NCBI RefSeq assembly: GCF_003611035.1
Contig: NZ_CP030033.1
Location: 3,162,001 to 3,226,000 of the forward strand
Direction: 5' to 3'
DNA: 64,000 nt
DNA from: Cryobacterium soli
Lineage (GTDB): Bacteria > Actinomycetota > Actinomycetes > Actinomycetales > Microbacteriaceae
The translations under genes and the position numbers were made by a program. Positions 16,284 to 24,650 of this stretch are shown one piece after another. A model generated the notes under the pieces. It was given only the letters and a program-made list of their open reading frames with translations. It had not been told where the DNA came from and did not search any database. Each line of letters starts with the position of its first letter. The stretch's first letter is position 1.

Positions 16284-17987
16284 TCAGCCGGCGCCGAGCG
16301 TGATACCGCGGGCGGCGAAGAACGGTTGCGGATCGATCGGCGTGCCGTCGACCCGAACCTCGATGTGCAGGTGGCAGCCCGTCGACGCGCCGGTGCTGCC
16401 GACCCCGGCGATGACCTGGCCTGCCGTGACCGTCTCGCCCAGGCTCACCCATGTCTCGCCATCCCGGATGTGCGCATACCCGGTGGCCACACCGTCGCCG
16501 TGATCGATCAGGATCCAATTGCCGTACGTGCCCAGTTGGCCGGTCTGGGCCACGACTCCTGTGCTGGCCGCATACACGGGCGTGCCGCAGGCGGCGGCGA
16601 GATCGGTGCCGGAGTGGAATGGTTCGACCCCGGGCAGCGGCAGGTTGGGGCGAGGTCCGAATCCGTCGTTGACGATGCCAACGGCCGGCGTGGCCCAGCC
16701 TTGCCCGCTGAGGCGAGCGCCGACGGTACCGGCCAGCTGGCTGGATGCGGCAGCGGATCGAAGCGCGGCGGTGGACGCTGATTCGGCCAGCACCGCCTGC
16801 GCCGCAGTCGTCGCGGACGCCAGGGCTGCGGTCGCCTGACCGAGGGCAACCTCTGCCGTCGAGAGGGCAGCCTGTTTGTCGGCCAGGGGGAACGACTGGG
16901 CGGCGGCCTGTGCGGCTTCCAAGTCCGCCTGCAGGCGAGATGCTCGGAGCTGGTCCTTGTCGACCCGCTCCCGCAGCTTGTCGAGACTCCCCGTCAGCTC
17001 CGAGATCCTGTCGACGATTCCCAACCGGGACAGCAACTCGGCGGAATCCTGGTCGCCCAGCAGCGCATCAAGCGTGGTGGTGTCGGCCCCGCGCTGGACC
17101 ATCGCTCGGACCAGGGTGGCCAGGGCCCTTGACGAGATCGCGGCCTGGGTGGATGCCGCCTCGGCCAGGGCTCGGACCTCGTCGACTCGGGTTGTCGCTG
17201 ACACATGATCGGCCACCGTTGCCGCAAGGTCGACCCTGGCGGCGTCGTAGGCGCTCTGCGCGGCGGCCCGGGCGCCTTCCGCGGTCGCGACGGCCGTGGC
17301 GGCGCGGGCATAGTCCTGACTCTGCACCGCCTGGGCGGAATTCGTCTGCGCAGCACCCGGCCCCCGGGGTGTCCTCGACGGGGGTGACTCGGTGGTCGCC
17401 TGCGGGTCCCCGATGCTCGCCGGAGGCGGGCCCGCCTCCAGCTGGGGCGGAGCGGTCGGGCCTGCGCTCGGCTCGGGGCGAGGGGTTGCCTCCGGTGTGC
17501 CGGCCGAGCCGGGGTCGGTCCCGTGGTCCGGGCCGCTGCCGGGGACGCCAGGGGTGGGGGAGGAGGTGGGAGCGGGAGTGGGAGTCGGCGCGCCTGCCGA
17601 ATCCGTCGGCTTTGGCGTTGGCGTTGGCGTTGATGGGAGTGGAGTCGCGGACGGATCGGGCGTGGGCGTGGGCGTCGGCGTCGGGGTTTGGGTCGGCGGG
17701 ACGGGAGTCGTGGACGGATCGGGAACGGGCCTGCCTGTGGGCGTGGGAGTGGGCGTGGACGTGGGAGTGGGAGTGGGTGTGGGTGTGGCGGTGCCGGGCG
17801 TGGGTGGTGTCGGCGGGGATGCCGCCGTCGGTGGGTCGCCGAGCTGGATGACGGCGTTGGCCGATGTCGGGCTGCCCGCGGTCGCCACGAGCACGGCGTA
17901 GGTCAGAACGCTTCCCACGGCGAGGGCGCGTGCACGGCGAGGGCGCGTGGCACCTCGCTTGCTGTGCCCGTTCGTCGTCAGATCCAT
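16284..17987 (-). CDS. Secreted M23-family peptidase with coiled coil and Pro/Thr-rich stalk
   Basis: This 567-residue exported protein is a probable peptidoglycan endopeptidase or an activator of one. Order: signal peptide (about 1-46), a Thr-Pro-rich stalk with many PTPTP units (about 50-200), an Ala-rich coiled coil (about 210-420) and a LytM/M23 domain (about 445-560). Zinc ligands H458 and D462 (HSGTDL) and the H539/H541 pair (HLHIE) are all present, so it may be catalytic. The coiled coil plus M23 layout resembles EnvC/RipA-like divisome factors. The ATG at 17987 precedes the signal peptide; an upstream extension to 18122 has no signal-like sequence. It is convergent with the RND gene, 23 bp apart. 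Confidence 0.87.
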   Translation of the reverse strand: MDLTTNGHSKRGATRPRRARALAVGSVLTYAVLVATAGSPTSANAVIQLGDPPTAASPPTPPTPGTATPTPTPTPTSTPTPTPTGRPVPDPSTTPVPPTQTPTPTPTPTPDPSATPLPSTPTPTPKPTDSAGAPTPTPAPTSSPTPGVPGSGPDHGTDPGSAGTPEATPRPEPSAGPTAPPQLEAGPPPASIGDPQATTESPPSRTPRGPGAAQTNSAQAVQSQDYARAATAVATAEGARAAAQSAYDAARVDLAATVADHVSATTRVDEVRALAEAASTQAAISSRALATLVRAMVQRGADTTTLDALLGDQDSAELLSRLGIVDRISELTGSLDKLRERVDKDQLRASRLQADLEAAQAAAQSFPLADKQAALSTAEVALGQATAALASATTAAQAVLAESASTAALRSAAASSQLAGTVGARLSGQGWATPAVGIVNDGFGPRPNLPLPGVEPFHSGTDLAAACGTPVYAASTGVVAQTGQLGTYGNWILIDHGDGVATGYAHIRDGETWVSLGETVTAGQVIAGVGSTGASTGCHLHIEVRVDGTPIDPQPFFAARGITLGAG

Positions 17988-18306
17988 GCCGTTTCGCAAT
18001 CCCGGAGCGGTAGGGGGTGGCCGGTCCACCGGCAAGTGGCGCCAGTATCGCACCGCCCCACGACCCCCGCTACGACCCGCCGCTCGTCCTGTGGTGGGTG
18101 CCCCTCTCGCACGTCGTCTCACCGGGTTTCGACAAGCTCAACCAGAGACGGGGCGCGACATGCACGCCCGTCCCGCATCCGGAAAAGCGAGCCCCGACAG
18201 GAGGTGCAGCGAACCTCAGAGCGCGGGCCCGGTCACCGATCGTCAGCCCGCGGGATGCCGCACCAGTGCCGGCCGCGTCGCCCTGCGCTCGACACGATGT
18301 CGGCGG
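17988..18306. other. Intergenic region between the M23 peptidase and alpha/beta hydrolase genes
   Basis: This 319-base stretch has no supported gene. It contains a REP-like unit at 18119-18144 and the promoter of the M23 gene on its left side. The rest, 18145-18306, is GC-rich without a clear hairpin or conserved reading frame. Confidence 0.6.
18119..18144 (+). repeat. REP-like unit, second copy
   Basis: TCACCGGGTTTCGACAAGCT followed by CAACCA matches the unit that begins at 3384 at 24 of 26 positions. Here the inverted partner is not clearly present, so only half of the palindrome is visible. Confidence 0.6.
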
Positions 18307-19476
18307 TCAGCTGCCGAGGTGGGTGTGCAGGAAGGCGGCCACCTCGGCCCGCATGGCGGCATCGAGGATGCCGATGGAGTGCAGGCTGCCGGGTACCGTG
18401 ACGAGCCGGTTGGCGATGCCGAGGGCATCGAGGTCGGCGGCGAACCCGGTGGACTGGCCCAGCGGGATGAACTCCTCGGTGGAGGTGCCGATGAACACCG
18501 GCGGGTCCGTGCGGTCCAACGAGCCGACGGCCGAGGCATCCTTCGCGGCCGGGCAGTTCAACAGCGACGTGCAGTCGAGGTAGTCGAGCACGATCCGCTC
18601 AAGCCCCGAGGATCCGCCGGACACGACGATGCCCTCGTAGCTGAGGTCCACGGGCCCGGAGAGCTCGGCGACGGCCGCCACGCGATTCCCTTCGGTGAGC
18701 GGCCCGCGGCCCCGGGCGCCCAGCAGCGCCGCGAGATTGCCGCCGGCCGAGCCGCCGAAGGCCCCGATCCGGTCGGGGTCCACGCCGTAACTGCCGGCGT
18801 TCGCGCGCATCCACTCGACGGCCCGGCCCAGGTCGTCGATGGCCGCGGGGAAGGAGACCGCGGGCACGAGGCGATAGTTGACGGAGAAGCCCACGAAGCC
18901 TTCGGCTGCGAGCCATTCGCACACATTGCGCCAGTCGCTGTTGGCCTTGTCGCCACGGGCCCAACTGCCGCCGTGGATCGACAGCACAGCCGGCAGCAGG
19001 GCCGGTTCGGCGGGAGCCTCCGTCGACGCGCTCGGATCGGTGTCCGCCGAGACCTCGGAGCCGGCGTCCGCCGTCCCCGCAGCGGCATCCGCGCCGGCGT
19101 CCGCGGCAGCATCCGCGTTCGCGGTGCCCCCATCCCCGGTGGCCGTGGGCGCATCGCTAGCCGTCACCGGATCGACGGCTGCCGGCGGTGAGCAGACATC
19201 GAGGGTGAGCTGGGTGCCGTCCGGTTCGGTGGCATAGACCACGTCCTCGTCGATCACGGCGTCGCCGGGGGCCACGAAGGTGCGGATGCCCACGACGGCC
19301 GTGGTGTCGACCTCGCTGGCCGTGCCGCCGGCCTGTGCGGGCGCCACCGGGCGCAGGTTCCAGTGGAATCCACCGAGCAACGCCGCCGCCACGACGGCCA
19401 TTCCGACGACGAGCGCGACGGAGAGAATGATGAAGCGTCGGGAGCCGAGTCCGATGGTGCGGCGACCGGTGCTCAC
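18307..19476 (-). CDS. Membrane-anchored or exported alpha/beta hydrolase (esterase/lipase type)
   Basis: This 389-residue hydrolase has one N-terminal membrane segment (about 15-37). Oxyanion-loop HGG (168-170) and nucleophile elbow GGSAGG with Ser243 identify a hormone-sensitive-lipase/BD-FAE-like carboxylesterase. The catalytic His is probably in the C-terminal GSLHSIG. Odd feature: residues about 99-160, between early beta strands of the fold, are an Ala/Asp/Thr-rich low-complexity insertion. Enzymes of this type normally pass directly from the LDV strand to the HGG strand. The GTG at 19476 follows AGGAG at a good distance; an upstream in-frame extension to 19785 is antisense to the FUSC gene region. 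The substrate is unknown. Confidence 0.85.
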   Translation of the reverse strand: MSTGRRTIGLGSRRFIILSVALVVGMAVVAAALLGGFHWNLRPVAPAQAGGTASEVDTTAVVGIRTFVAPGDAVIDEDVVYATEPDGTQLTLDVCSPPAAVDPVTASDAPTATGDGGTANADAAADAGADAAAGTADAGSEVSADTDPSASTEAPAEPALLPAVLSIHGGSWARGDKANSDWRNVCEWLAAEGFVGFSVNYRLVPAVSFPAAIDDLGRAVEWMRANAGSYGVDPDRIGAFGGSAGGNLAALLGARGRGPLTEGNRVAAVAELSGPVDLSYEGIVVSGGSSGLERIVLDYLDCTSLLNCPAAKDASAVGSLDRTDPPVFIGTSTEEFIPLGQSTGFAADLDALGIANRLVTVPGSLHSIGILDAAMRAEVAAFLHTHLGS

Positions 19477-19549
19477 GGGTGCTCCTGAATGCGCTGGGTG
19501 CGGGTACTCCCGAGAATAGATCGGTGCGCCCGGCCCTGCTAATCGGCCC

Positions 19550-19586
19550 GCGCGCCCGCCCCGGCCCGGGCGCGTCGCGGGCGCGC
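19550..19586 (-). terminator. GC-rich hairpin after the FUSC gene
   Basis: GCGCGCCCGC (19550-19559) and GCGGGCGCGC (19577-19586) form a perfect 10-bp stem immediately after the FUSC stop codon. There is no U-tract, as is common for actinobacterial hairpin terminators. Confidence 0.55.
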
Positions 19587-20693
19587 TCAGGCCGGAGCCG
19601 GCGCGTCCCGCACGATACCCGGGCTCAGGGCCGCCAGCATCCTGGTGAGGTCCAGAGCGGCCGCACTGGCCGCCACCACGGCGTCGGCGCCCAGCTCCCG
19701 GTGGTCGTGCACGGCCTTTGTCACGGCGGCCAGCGCCTCTTCTGCGGTGTGCAGGGTGTCGAGGCTCGTGGAGCCGGTGTCCCATTCGATCACCACGGCG
19801 GCGGTCGCCCGCACGGCCGCGCTCAACGGCGGGCGCAGCACGGCGGGCAGGTCCACCGGCACCGGCGTTCCCCAGGCGGCCCCGGCGAGCACGTCGGTGA
19901 GGTCACGCACATAGAAAGTCACGTTCTCGAGCGCCGCCAGGTCGTCGTGGTCGGTGCTGAGGTCATGCGGCCGGATGCGCGCCCTGGGGTTGATCCGACG
20001 GCTCTCGTCGGCCTCGGCCAGCGCGTGGCGCACCGCCTTCGTGGTGCTCGCCAGGGTCTGGCCCTGCGTGGACCACTCGCCTTCTTCGGGCGGCCAGTCC
20101 GCGTCGAGCGCATCCGCCAGCGACTCGAGGTGCCGCCCGAGCGCGCCCCGCAGCCGGGACAGCTCCTTCACCGCCGCGGTCACCCGCAACGGCGGCGCCA
20201 CCAGCAGATTGACAGCCAGTCCCACCACGATGCCCAGGCTCATCTGCGATACGTAGCCGATCGAGTAGCCGTCAGCGTTCGGTCCGCCCACGATGAGCAC
20301 GAAGAGCCCTGCGATCGGCACATAGTCCCGGCCGGCGCCGAGTTGGCGGATGCCGCCGAAGAGGATCCCGATGCCCACCACGAGGGAGACGGTGATCACG
20401 CTGGGTTCGCTGAAGATGATCACGGCGGCGGCGAGCGCGATGCCGATCACGAGCCCGGCCAAAGTCTGCGCGGCGTTCTTGATCGACCCCATCAGGGTGG
20501 GGAAGCTGGCCACGATCACACCGAGCGGGGCGTAGTAGGGGTAGTCGTTGGCGACGCCCGGCAGGTAGGGGGCCAGCTTCCAGGCGATCGCCACCGCCAC
20601 CGCGGTCTTGACGGCCTGAAGGAGTCGGGGTTGCCAGACCGCCGCCTTGACCCGGGAGCCTGTCGCGCGCAGGGGCAGATCGGAAGAGAGCAT
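19587..20693 (-). CDS. FUSC-family membrane protein (aromatic acid exporter-like)
   Basis: This protein of about 368 residues has about five to six N-terminal membrane helices (LLQAVKTAVAVAIAW, GLVIGIALAAAVIIF, LGIVVGLAVNLLVAPPL) followed by a helical cytoplasmic half (about 200-368). This matches half-size FUSC/ArAE proteins; the substrate is unknown. The frame is open to an ATG at 20768, but the extra 25 residues are Arg/Ser-rich and unlike a membrane-protein start. The ATG at 20693 is preceded by CACAAT 6 nt upstream, so I prefer it, with modest certainty. It is divergent from the DEAD-box helicase gene and appears to be a single-gene unit. Confidence 0.83.
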   Translation of the reverse strand: MLSSDLPLRATGSRVKAAVWQPRLLQAVKTAVAVAIAWKLAPYLPGVANDYPYYAPLGVIVASFPTLMGSIKNAAQTLAGLVIGIALAAAVIIFSEPSVITVSLVVGIGILFGGIRQLGAGRDYVPIAGLFVLIVGGPNADGYSIGYVSQMSLGIVVGLAVNLLVAPPLRVTAAVKELSRLRGALGRHLESLADALDADWPPEEGEWSTQGQTLASTTKAVRHALAEADESRRINPRARIRPHDLSTDHDDLAALENVTFYVRDLTDVLAGAAWGTPVPVDLPAVLRPPLSAAVRATAAVVIEWDTGSTSLDTLHTAEEALAAVTKAVHDHRELGADAVVAASAAALDLTRMLAALSPGIVRDAPAPA

Positions 20694-20813
20694 TTCTCGA
20701 TTGTGCCCGATCGAGGCGTCCGCACCGAATCGCGACGACGGTCGCGACCGAGCGACGGACAAAGTCATCCGTGACTTTTGGGACTCGATCAGGTAACGTA
20801 GACAAGTCGGCTC

Positions 20814-21001
20814 TTGACACCGCGTGTTTTATTGTGTGCGCGGATGGGTTTGTAAGTCAGGATGGGCCGGTTTCCCAGTAATCCGCTGGTGAAAAATCAC
20901 TGTATGTGAACGGCCCCGGCCATAGACTGCCCGGGTTCTCAGGTTGCGTCGCTGTGCGGCGTTGTTCTGCCATGTACTCAACACAACCCAGGAATACTTC
21001 T
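20814..21001 (+). promoter_or_regulatory. Upstream region and probable long 5' leader of the DEAD-box helicase gene
   Basis: A consensus TTGACA lies at 20814-20819, about 180 bp before the start codon. No textbook -10 follows at 17 bp; a TAGACT is present at 20923-20928. The stretch has no open frame that starts with a ribosome-binding site. It contains a short dyad GTGAAAAATCAC at 20890-20901. The helicase ribosome-binding site AGGAA is at 20991-20995. Cold-induced RNA helicase mRNAs commonly have long regulatory leaders, so this may be one. Confidence 0.4.
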
Positions 21002-23212
21002 ATGCCTACTAGCAAGAAGCCGGCCGTCGGCCGCGCAGCCAAGAACTACGACCCGAGCTACTCCAAGGGCGGCCCCAAGGGCGCACCCAAGGGTGGCAGC
21101 AAGAGCCCCGGACACCGCGGATACCGCGCTGACGAGGGCGCCCCCAAGAAGCAGCGCTGGAACGCCGACGAGCGCGCCGCGCGCTCCGGCGAGCGCTCCT
21201 CCTCCGACCGTCCCGCCTACGGCGACCGTCCGGCCTACGGCAACCGCACCGAGCGTCCGGCCGCCGGCCGCTCCGAGCGTCCCGCCTACAACGACCGCGC
21301 CCCGCGCACGGATCGTCCTGCTTACAACAACGACCGCAACAACGACCGTCCCGCCCGCGGCGGCGACCGTCCCTCCTACGGCGACCGTGCCCCGCGCACC
21401 GACCGTCCCGCATACAACAACGACCGCAACGATCGTGGCGGCGAGCGTCCCTCTTACGGCGACCGCGGCCAGCGCAGCGAGCGTCCGTCTTACGGTGACC
21501 GTGCCCCGCGCACCGATCGCCCGGCGTACAACAACGACCGTCCGTCCTACGGCGACCGTGCCCCGCGCACTGACCGTCCGGCCTACAACAACGACCGTCC
21601 CGCCCGCGGCGGCGACCGTCCCTCCTACGGCGACCGTGCCCCGCGCACCGACCGTCCCGCGTACAACAACGACCGCAACGACCGTGGCGGCGAGCGTCCC
21701 TCCTACGGCGACCGCGGCCAGCGCAGCGAGCGTCCGTCCTACGGTGACCGCGCCCCGCGCACCGACCGTCCGGCGTACAACAACGACCGTCCCGCCCGCA
21801 CCGAGCGTCCGTCCTACGGCGACCGCCCGGCTCGCACCGACCGTCCGTCGTACAACAACGACCGTCCGGCCCGTGGCGAGCGTCCCGCGTACAGCAACGA
21901 CCGCGCCGCCCGCAACGACCGGTCCAACGACGGCGGCCACTCCAGCAACTTCTACCCCGACCGCGACTCCAAGCCCAAGTTCGCCGCCGGCGACGACGTG
22001 GTCCTCGAGCGCCTCGAGGCCATCGCCACGACGGCAGCGGATGTTGTCGGCGTGACGTTCGGCGACCTCGGCCTCGGTGGCAACATCGTGCGCGAGCTCG
22101 CCCTCCTCGGCGCCCCGAGCCCGTTCCCGATCCAGGCCGCGACCATCCCCGATGTGCTCGCCGGCCGCGACGTGCTCGGCCGCGGCAAGACCGGCTCCGG
22201 CAAGACCATCGCGTTCGCCGCCCCCATGATCGAGAAGCTCATGGAGAACAACGGCGCCAAGGACCGCAAGATGGCCCGCAAGCCCCGCGCGCTCATCCTG
22301 GCCCCCACCCGCGAGCTGGCCCTGCAGATCGACCGCACCGTGCAGCCCATCGCCCGCAGCGTCGGCCTCTTCACCACCCAGATCTACGGCGGCGTTCCGC
22401 AGTACCGCCAGGTCAGCGCCCTCCAGCGCGGCGTGGACATCATCATCGGCACCGCCGGCCGCATCGAGGACCTCGTCGAGCAGGGTCGTCTCGACCTGTC
22501 CGAGGTCGTCATCACGGTTCTCGACGAGGCCGACTACATGTGCGACCTCGGCTTCCTCGAGCCGGTTCAGCGCATCCTGCGTCTCACCAAGAAGAACAGC
22601 CAGCGTCTGCTGTTCTCGGCCACCCTCGACAAGGGTGTCGCCTCGCTGGTCAAGGAGTTCCTGACCAACCCGGCCGTGCACGAGGTCGCCGGTGAAGACC
22701 AGGCCTCCAGCACGATCGACCACAAGGTCCTCCTCATCGAGCACCGCGACAAGGCCTCCATCATCGGCCAGCTCGTCGACCGCCAGGGCAAGACGCTCAT
22801 CTTCAGCCGCACCCGTGCGTACGCTGAGCAGCTCGCCGACCAGCTCGAAGACGCCGGCGTCAAGGCCACCAGCCTGCACGGCGACCTGAACCAGGCCCGC
22901 CGTACCCGCAACCTGCAGATGCTCACCAGCGGTCGTGTCAACGTCCTGGTCGCCACGGACGTCGCCGCCCGCGGCATCCACGTGGACGACATCGACCTGG
23001 TCATCCAGGCCGACATGCCCGACGAGTACAAGACCTACCTGCACCGCGCCGGCCGCACCGGCCGCGCCGGCAAGTCCGGTACCGTCGTCACGCTGATCCC
23101 CAAGCAGCGCCGTCGTCGCATGGAAGACCTGCTCGACCGGGCCGAGATCGACTCCAGCTTCACCACGGCCACGCCGGGTGACGCGTCGATCACCGCTCTG
23201 GCGAACCTGTAA
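21002..23212 (+). CDS. DEAD-box ATP-dependent RNA helicase with a repetitive, disordered N-terminal tail
   Basis: This 736-residue RNA helicase has a complete RecA-type core at about residues 355-720. It shows a Q-motif region (SPFPIQAATIP), motif I GRGKTGSGKT (K401), Ia PTRELALQ, Ib TAGR, II DEAD (508-511), III SAT, V TDVAARGIHVDDID and VI HRAGRTGRAG. Residues about 55-325 are a low-complexity Arg/Tyr/Asp/Pro-rich tail built from repeats such as SYGDRAPRTDRPAYNNDR. In DEAD-box proteins such tails normally lie at the C-terminus, where they bind RNA and drive condensation. The ATG at 21002 follows AGGAA at 6 nt; an upstream in-frame GTG at 20906 lacks a ribosome-binding site. A cold-shock or ribosome-assembly role is inferred. 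Confidence 0.93.
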   Translation: MPTSKKPAVGRAAKNYDPSYSKGGPKGAPKGGSKSPGHRGYRADEGAPKKQRWNADERAARSGERSSSDRPAYGDRPAYGNRTERPAAGRSERPAYNDRAPRTDRPAYNNDRNNDRPARGGDRPSYGDRAPRTDRPAYNNDRNDRGGERPSYGDRGQRSERPSYGDRAPRTDRPAYNNDRPSYGDRAPRTDRPAYNNDRPARGGDRPSYGDRAPRTDRPAYNNDRNDRGGERPSYGDRGQRSERPSYGDRAPRTDRPAYNNDRPARTERPSYGDRPARTDRPSYNNDRPARGERPAYSNDRAARNDRSNDGGHSSNFYPDRDSKPKFAAGDDVVLERLEAIATTAADVVGVTFGDLGLGGNIVRELALLGAPSPFPIQAATIPDVLAGRDVLGRGKTGSGKTIAFAAPMIEKLMENNGAKDRKMARKPRALILAPTRELALQIDRTVQPIARSVGLFTTQIYGGVPQYRQVSALQRGVDIIIGTAGRIEDLVEQGRLDLSEVVITVLDEADYMCDLGFLEPVQRILRLTKKNSQRLLFSATLDKGVASLVKEFLTNPAVHEVAGEDQASSTIDHKVLLIEHRDKASIIGQLVDRQGKTLIFSRTRAYAEQLADQLEDAGVKATSLHGDLNQARRTRNLQMLTSGRVNVLVATDVAARGIHVDDIDLVIQADMPDEYKTYLHRAGRTGRAGKSGTVVTLIPKQRRRRMEDLLDRAEIDSSFTTATPGDASITALANL
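21343..21790 (+). repeat. About 190-bp imperfect direct repeat in the helicase gene
   Basis: The segment at about 21343-21540 recurs at about 21592-21790 (offset 249 bp) with only scattered, mostly silent, third-base changes. Both copies encode the Tyr-Asn-Asn-Asp-Arg / Ser-Tyr-Gly-Asp-Arg units. This suggests recent internal duplication and potential for length variation. Confidence 0.75.
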
Positions 23213-23227
23213 CACCTCCGCACACGA

Positions 23228-23268
23228 CAGCAGGGCATCCTCCGTTTCGGGGGGGTGCCCTGTTGCTG
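23228..23268 (+). terminator. Terminator hairpin after the DEAD-box helicase
   Basis: CAGCAGGGCATCC (23228-23240) pairs with GGTGCCCTGTTGCTG (23254-23268) around a short G-rich loop, starting 16 bases after the stop codon. A short TT tract follows. Confidence 0.7.
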
Positions 23269-23402
23269 GTTAACCGGCGTGTCGCGCCCGGGTGACCCCT
23301 CCCGCCGAGAATATCCTTCACGTGTCGCCGACCGGGATACGGTACGGTTTTCTGGTTCGGGTGCGTCCTCACAATTCGGGTTTGTGACAGCGCACACGAC
23401 TC

Positions 23403-23446
23403 ATGGATATCTGTGGGGCATCGTATGACGCTCCACAGATATCCAT
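23403..23446. terminator. Perfect 14-bp hairpin between convergent helicase and pstS genes
   Basis: ATGGATATCTGTGG (23403-23416) and CCACAGATATCCAT (23433-23446) are perfect inverted repeats around a 16-nt loop, about 25 bp beyond the pstS stop. It is AT-richer than its surroundings. It probably terminates pstS, possibly in both directions. Confidence 0.55.
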
Positions 23447-23470
23447 CTGCCGTTCGGGCTCAGCTGCGGT

Positions 23471-24550
23471 TCAGCGGATGCTCGCGACCGCGTCGAGCAC
23501 ACGGGCCGAGAACTCCGCCGACAGCGGAGCCGATCCCGCACTCTCGGCGGCAGCGTTCTGGCCCTCAGGGCTGGCCACATAGCCCAGGTACGCGGCCACG
23601 AGTTCGGCCTGGTCGGGGTCGGGGTACTCCTGGCAGGCGATGAGGTAGCTCACCAGCACGAGCGGGTACACCCCGGCCGCCGTGGACGTGCGGTCCACGT
23701 CGACCACGAGGTCATTCGGGTTGTCCCGGGCCACCAGCGGGGACTCATCGATGATCGCGGCGGCGGCCTCCGTGGAGTAGTCGACGAAATCGTCGCCCAC
23801 CTTGAGCGCGGCGACCGACAGGTCGCCCGCGCGTGACGCATCCACGTAGCCGATCGTGTTGCGCCCGTTGGCGACGGCGCCCACCACCCCGGAGTTGCCC
23901 TGCGCGCCCTCTCCGGGGTATGGGAAGGCGTCGGCGGGCTCGTTCGTCCACACGTCGGGCACGTTCTGGTACAGGTAGTCGGCGAAGTTCTTCGTGGTGC
24001 CGGAATCGTCCGAGCGGTGCACAGCGGCGATCGGCTCGTCGGGCAGGCCGGCGCCGGGGTTCAGGGCCACGAGGGCCGGGTCGTTCCACCGGGTGATGGC
24101 GCCGGAATAGATGCTGGCAATGGTCCCCGGATCCAGGCGCAGCGAGTCCACCCCGTCAACGTTGTAGACCAGAACCAGCGGGGCCACGTAGACGGGCAGG
24201 TCGATGGCGGCCGAACCCGGCGCGCAGGCCCCGAAGGAGCCGGCGAGTTCGTCGTCGCTGAGCGCGGAGTCGGAGCCGGCGAAGTCGACGCCACCGCCGA
24301 TGAACTGCTCGCGGCCGGCACCGGAGCCGGTCGGGTCGTAGTTGATGGTGACGCTGCCGTTGGCGCGTTGGAACTGCGAGATCCACACGTCCTCGGCCGA
24401 CGCCTGAGCGCTCGATCCCGCACCGTCGAGGGTGCCCACGAGGTCACTCGGCTCGTCGCCGGCCTCATTGGCGGCGCAGCCCGACAGGAAGAGCATGGTC
24501 GCTGCGAGTCCCGCGCCGAGGAAGGTTGCCGGGTATCGATTCGTTGCCAT
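23471..24550 (-). CDS. pstS: Phosphate ABC-transporter substrate-binding lipoprotein
   Basis: This 359-residue periplasmic-type binding protein begins with a lipoprotein signal peptide (lipobox LSGC near residues 22-25) followed by the mature N-terminus. PstS phosphate-loop motifs are visible: GAGSSAQ, DPTGSGAGREQF, FAGSDSALS and HRSDDSGTTKNFADYL, with the ITRWNDPAL segment. It would bind inorganic phosphate outside the membrane for PstCAB. No pstC, pstA or pstB lies next to it; the downstream neighbour is a convergent helicase. Either the permease is elsewhere or this is an extra, high-affinity copy. An ATG at 24562 is an equally possible start, as neither has a strong ribosome-binding site. 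Confidence 0.9.
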   Translation of the reverse strand: MATNRYPATFLGAGLAATMLFLSGCAANEAGDEPSDLVGTLDGAGSSAQASAEDVWISQFQRANGSVTINYDPTGSGAGREQFIGGGVDFAGSDSALSDDELAGSFGACAPGSAAIDLPVYVAPLVLVYNVDGVDSLRLDPGTIASIYSGAITRWNDPALVALNPGAGLPDEPIAAVHRSDDSGTTKNFADYLYQNVPDVWTNEPADAFPYPGEGAQGNSGVVGAVANGRNTIGYVDASRAGDLSVAALKVGDDFVDYSTEAAAAIIDESPLVARDNPNDLVVDVDRTSTAAGVYPLVLVSYLIACQEYPDPDQAELVAAYLGYVASPEGQNAAAESAGSAPLSAEFSARVLDAVASIR

Positions 24551-24650
24551 CACGGTTCCCATTCTGCCTGACCGTGCCGGAACGTTCCCCGGGAGGCACC
24601 TGGATGCCGTAGCCCTGATAGATTCGATGCACGTTCGTAGAGGGAGAATC

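Noticed and set aside
17550..17830. Simple-sequence repeat as a mobile element or CRISPR
   Set aside because: It encodes a Thr-Pro stalk in frame within the M23 peptidase gene.
18145..18306. Short open frames in the gap before the alpha/beta hydrolase
   Set aside because: No ribosome-binding site, no hydrophobic or conserved segment, and composition typical of spacer DNA.
20906..21001. Upstream GTG start of the helicase at 20906
   Set aside because: No ribosome-binding site precedes it, whereas the ATG at 21002 has AGGAA at the right distance.
21180..21930. CRISPR-like array
   Set aside because: The repeats are in-frame protein-coding units with variable length and silent changes, no unique spacers, and no cas genes.
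20978..23215. Very long open frame on the minus strand (about 745 residues) opposite the DEAD-box helicase
   Set aside because: It is exactly antisense to a complete, well-conserved helicase, has no recognisable domain, and its Val/Gly/Arg-rich composition reflects the shadow of high-GC codons.
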